Made by a program: the position numbers and the translations under genes. This document shows positions 63,887-64,000 of a DNA stretch of 64,000 nt, one piece after another. Under the pieces are notes generated by a model. That model saw only the letters and a program-made list of their open reading frames with translations, ran no database searches and was not told the origin of the DNA. Origin of the DNA: Microbacterium hibisci (GTDB lineage: Bacteria > Actinomycetota > Actinomycetes > Actinomycetales > Microbacteriaceae). Location: positions 682,001 to 746,000 of the forward strand of contig NZ_JADIJC010000001.1 in the NCBI RefSeq assembly GCF_015278255.1, given 5' to 3'. How positions within the stretch are numbered: the first letter of the stretch is position 1; each line of letters opens with the position of its first letter.

Positions 63887-64000
63887 ATGAGCAGCGGATC
63901 CGATCAGCCGAATGACCAGGCGCCGGACCAACGGGGGGCCGCTCGCGACAAGCGAGGGGCGGAGGCCAGAGCGGAGGACCGGCACGCGGACAGGTCGAAA
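63887..64000 (+). CDS. Hydrophilic protein, N-terminus only (cut by window end)
   Basis: 38 codons are visible: MSSGSDQPNDQAPDQRGAA, then a highly charged Arg/Ala/Asp/Glu stretch. The start is supported by a leaderless promoter. Too short to identify. Confidence 0.5.
   Translation, partial: MSSGSDQPNDQAPDQRGAARDKRGAEARAEDRHADRSK

Noticed and set aside
1..64000. CRISPR arrays, insertion sequences, prophage genes
   Set aside because: No regularly spaced repeats, transposase, integrase or phage structural genes were seen on either strand.

Overview
This window comes from a high-GC actinobacterium, most likely a Microbacteriaceae member close to Microbacterium. I infer this from the GC-saturated codons, the many GTG starts, the frequent leaderless TANNNT-N6-start promoters, the actinobacterial gene orders (rpsP-KH-rimM; leuC-leuD-murA-plsC-gpsA-ddl; rpmF-rnc-mutM) and the gene families. 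No database search was possible, so the genus is an inference.

Layout. 1-3.5 kb: a nitrate reductase fused to sulfite-reductase-type flavin domains, cut off by the left edge. 3.6-18.1 kb: mostly housekeeping genes, namely rimM, KH protein, rpsP, a carboxylate-amine ligase, ffh, an EF-G-like GTPase, a TetR-VOC fusion regulator, lipB-lipA, a small DUF2004-like protein, ftsY and smc. 18.2-21.2 kb: an accessory cassette with a strong promoter, a 39-aa peptide ORF with a near-perfect Shine-Dalgarno sequence, an 84-aa protein and two paralogous tandem-GNAT acetyltransferases. 21.1-29.4 kb: mutM, rnc, rpmF, yceD, coaD, recG, rsmD, a serine hydrolase and thiL. 29.4-36.6 kb: a DUF3515 lipoprotein, then the leftward block leuC-leuD-murA-plsC-gpsA-ddl, preceded by a leucine leader peptide. 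36.6-40.5 kb: a TerC-type membrane protein with a candidate Mn riboswitch, an ECF sigma factor with a DUF4349 membrane partner, and two DUF202 proteins. 40.5-46.8 kb: two identical tRNA-Glu genes, a metallo-beta-lactamase-fold hydrolase, the fructose PTS block (fruR-fruK-fruA-ptsH) and a phosphotransferase. 46.8-48.7 kb: a Ser/Thr kinase.

48.8-60 kb is the most unusual part. A 1063-aa protein joins a DHA2-type MFS transporter, a cyclic-nucleotide-binding domain and an NTE-like patatin lipase. Next to it are a secreted cysteine-rich protein, a 1300-aa two-half class III nucleotide cyclase with AAA/TPR regions, and a large LuxR-type ATPase regulator transcribed away from the cyclase. A cNMP producer beside a cNMP-binding transporter-lipase suggests a local second-messenger circuit acting on membrane lipid or export. 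This is inference from domains and adjacency.

60-64 kb is loosely packed with genes on alternating strands: a HIRAN-like protein, a fatty acid desaturase, a GAF-ANTAR protein, a MarR regulator and two small ORFs. It almost lacks the octamer GGATGCCG, which is strongly over-represented in the rest of the window and also forms the stems of two intergenic hairpins.
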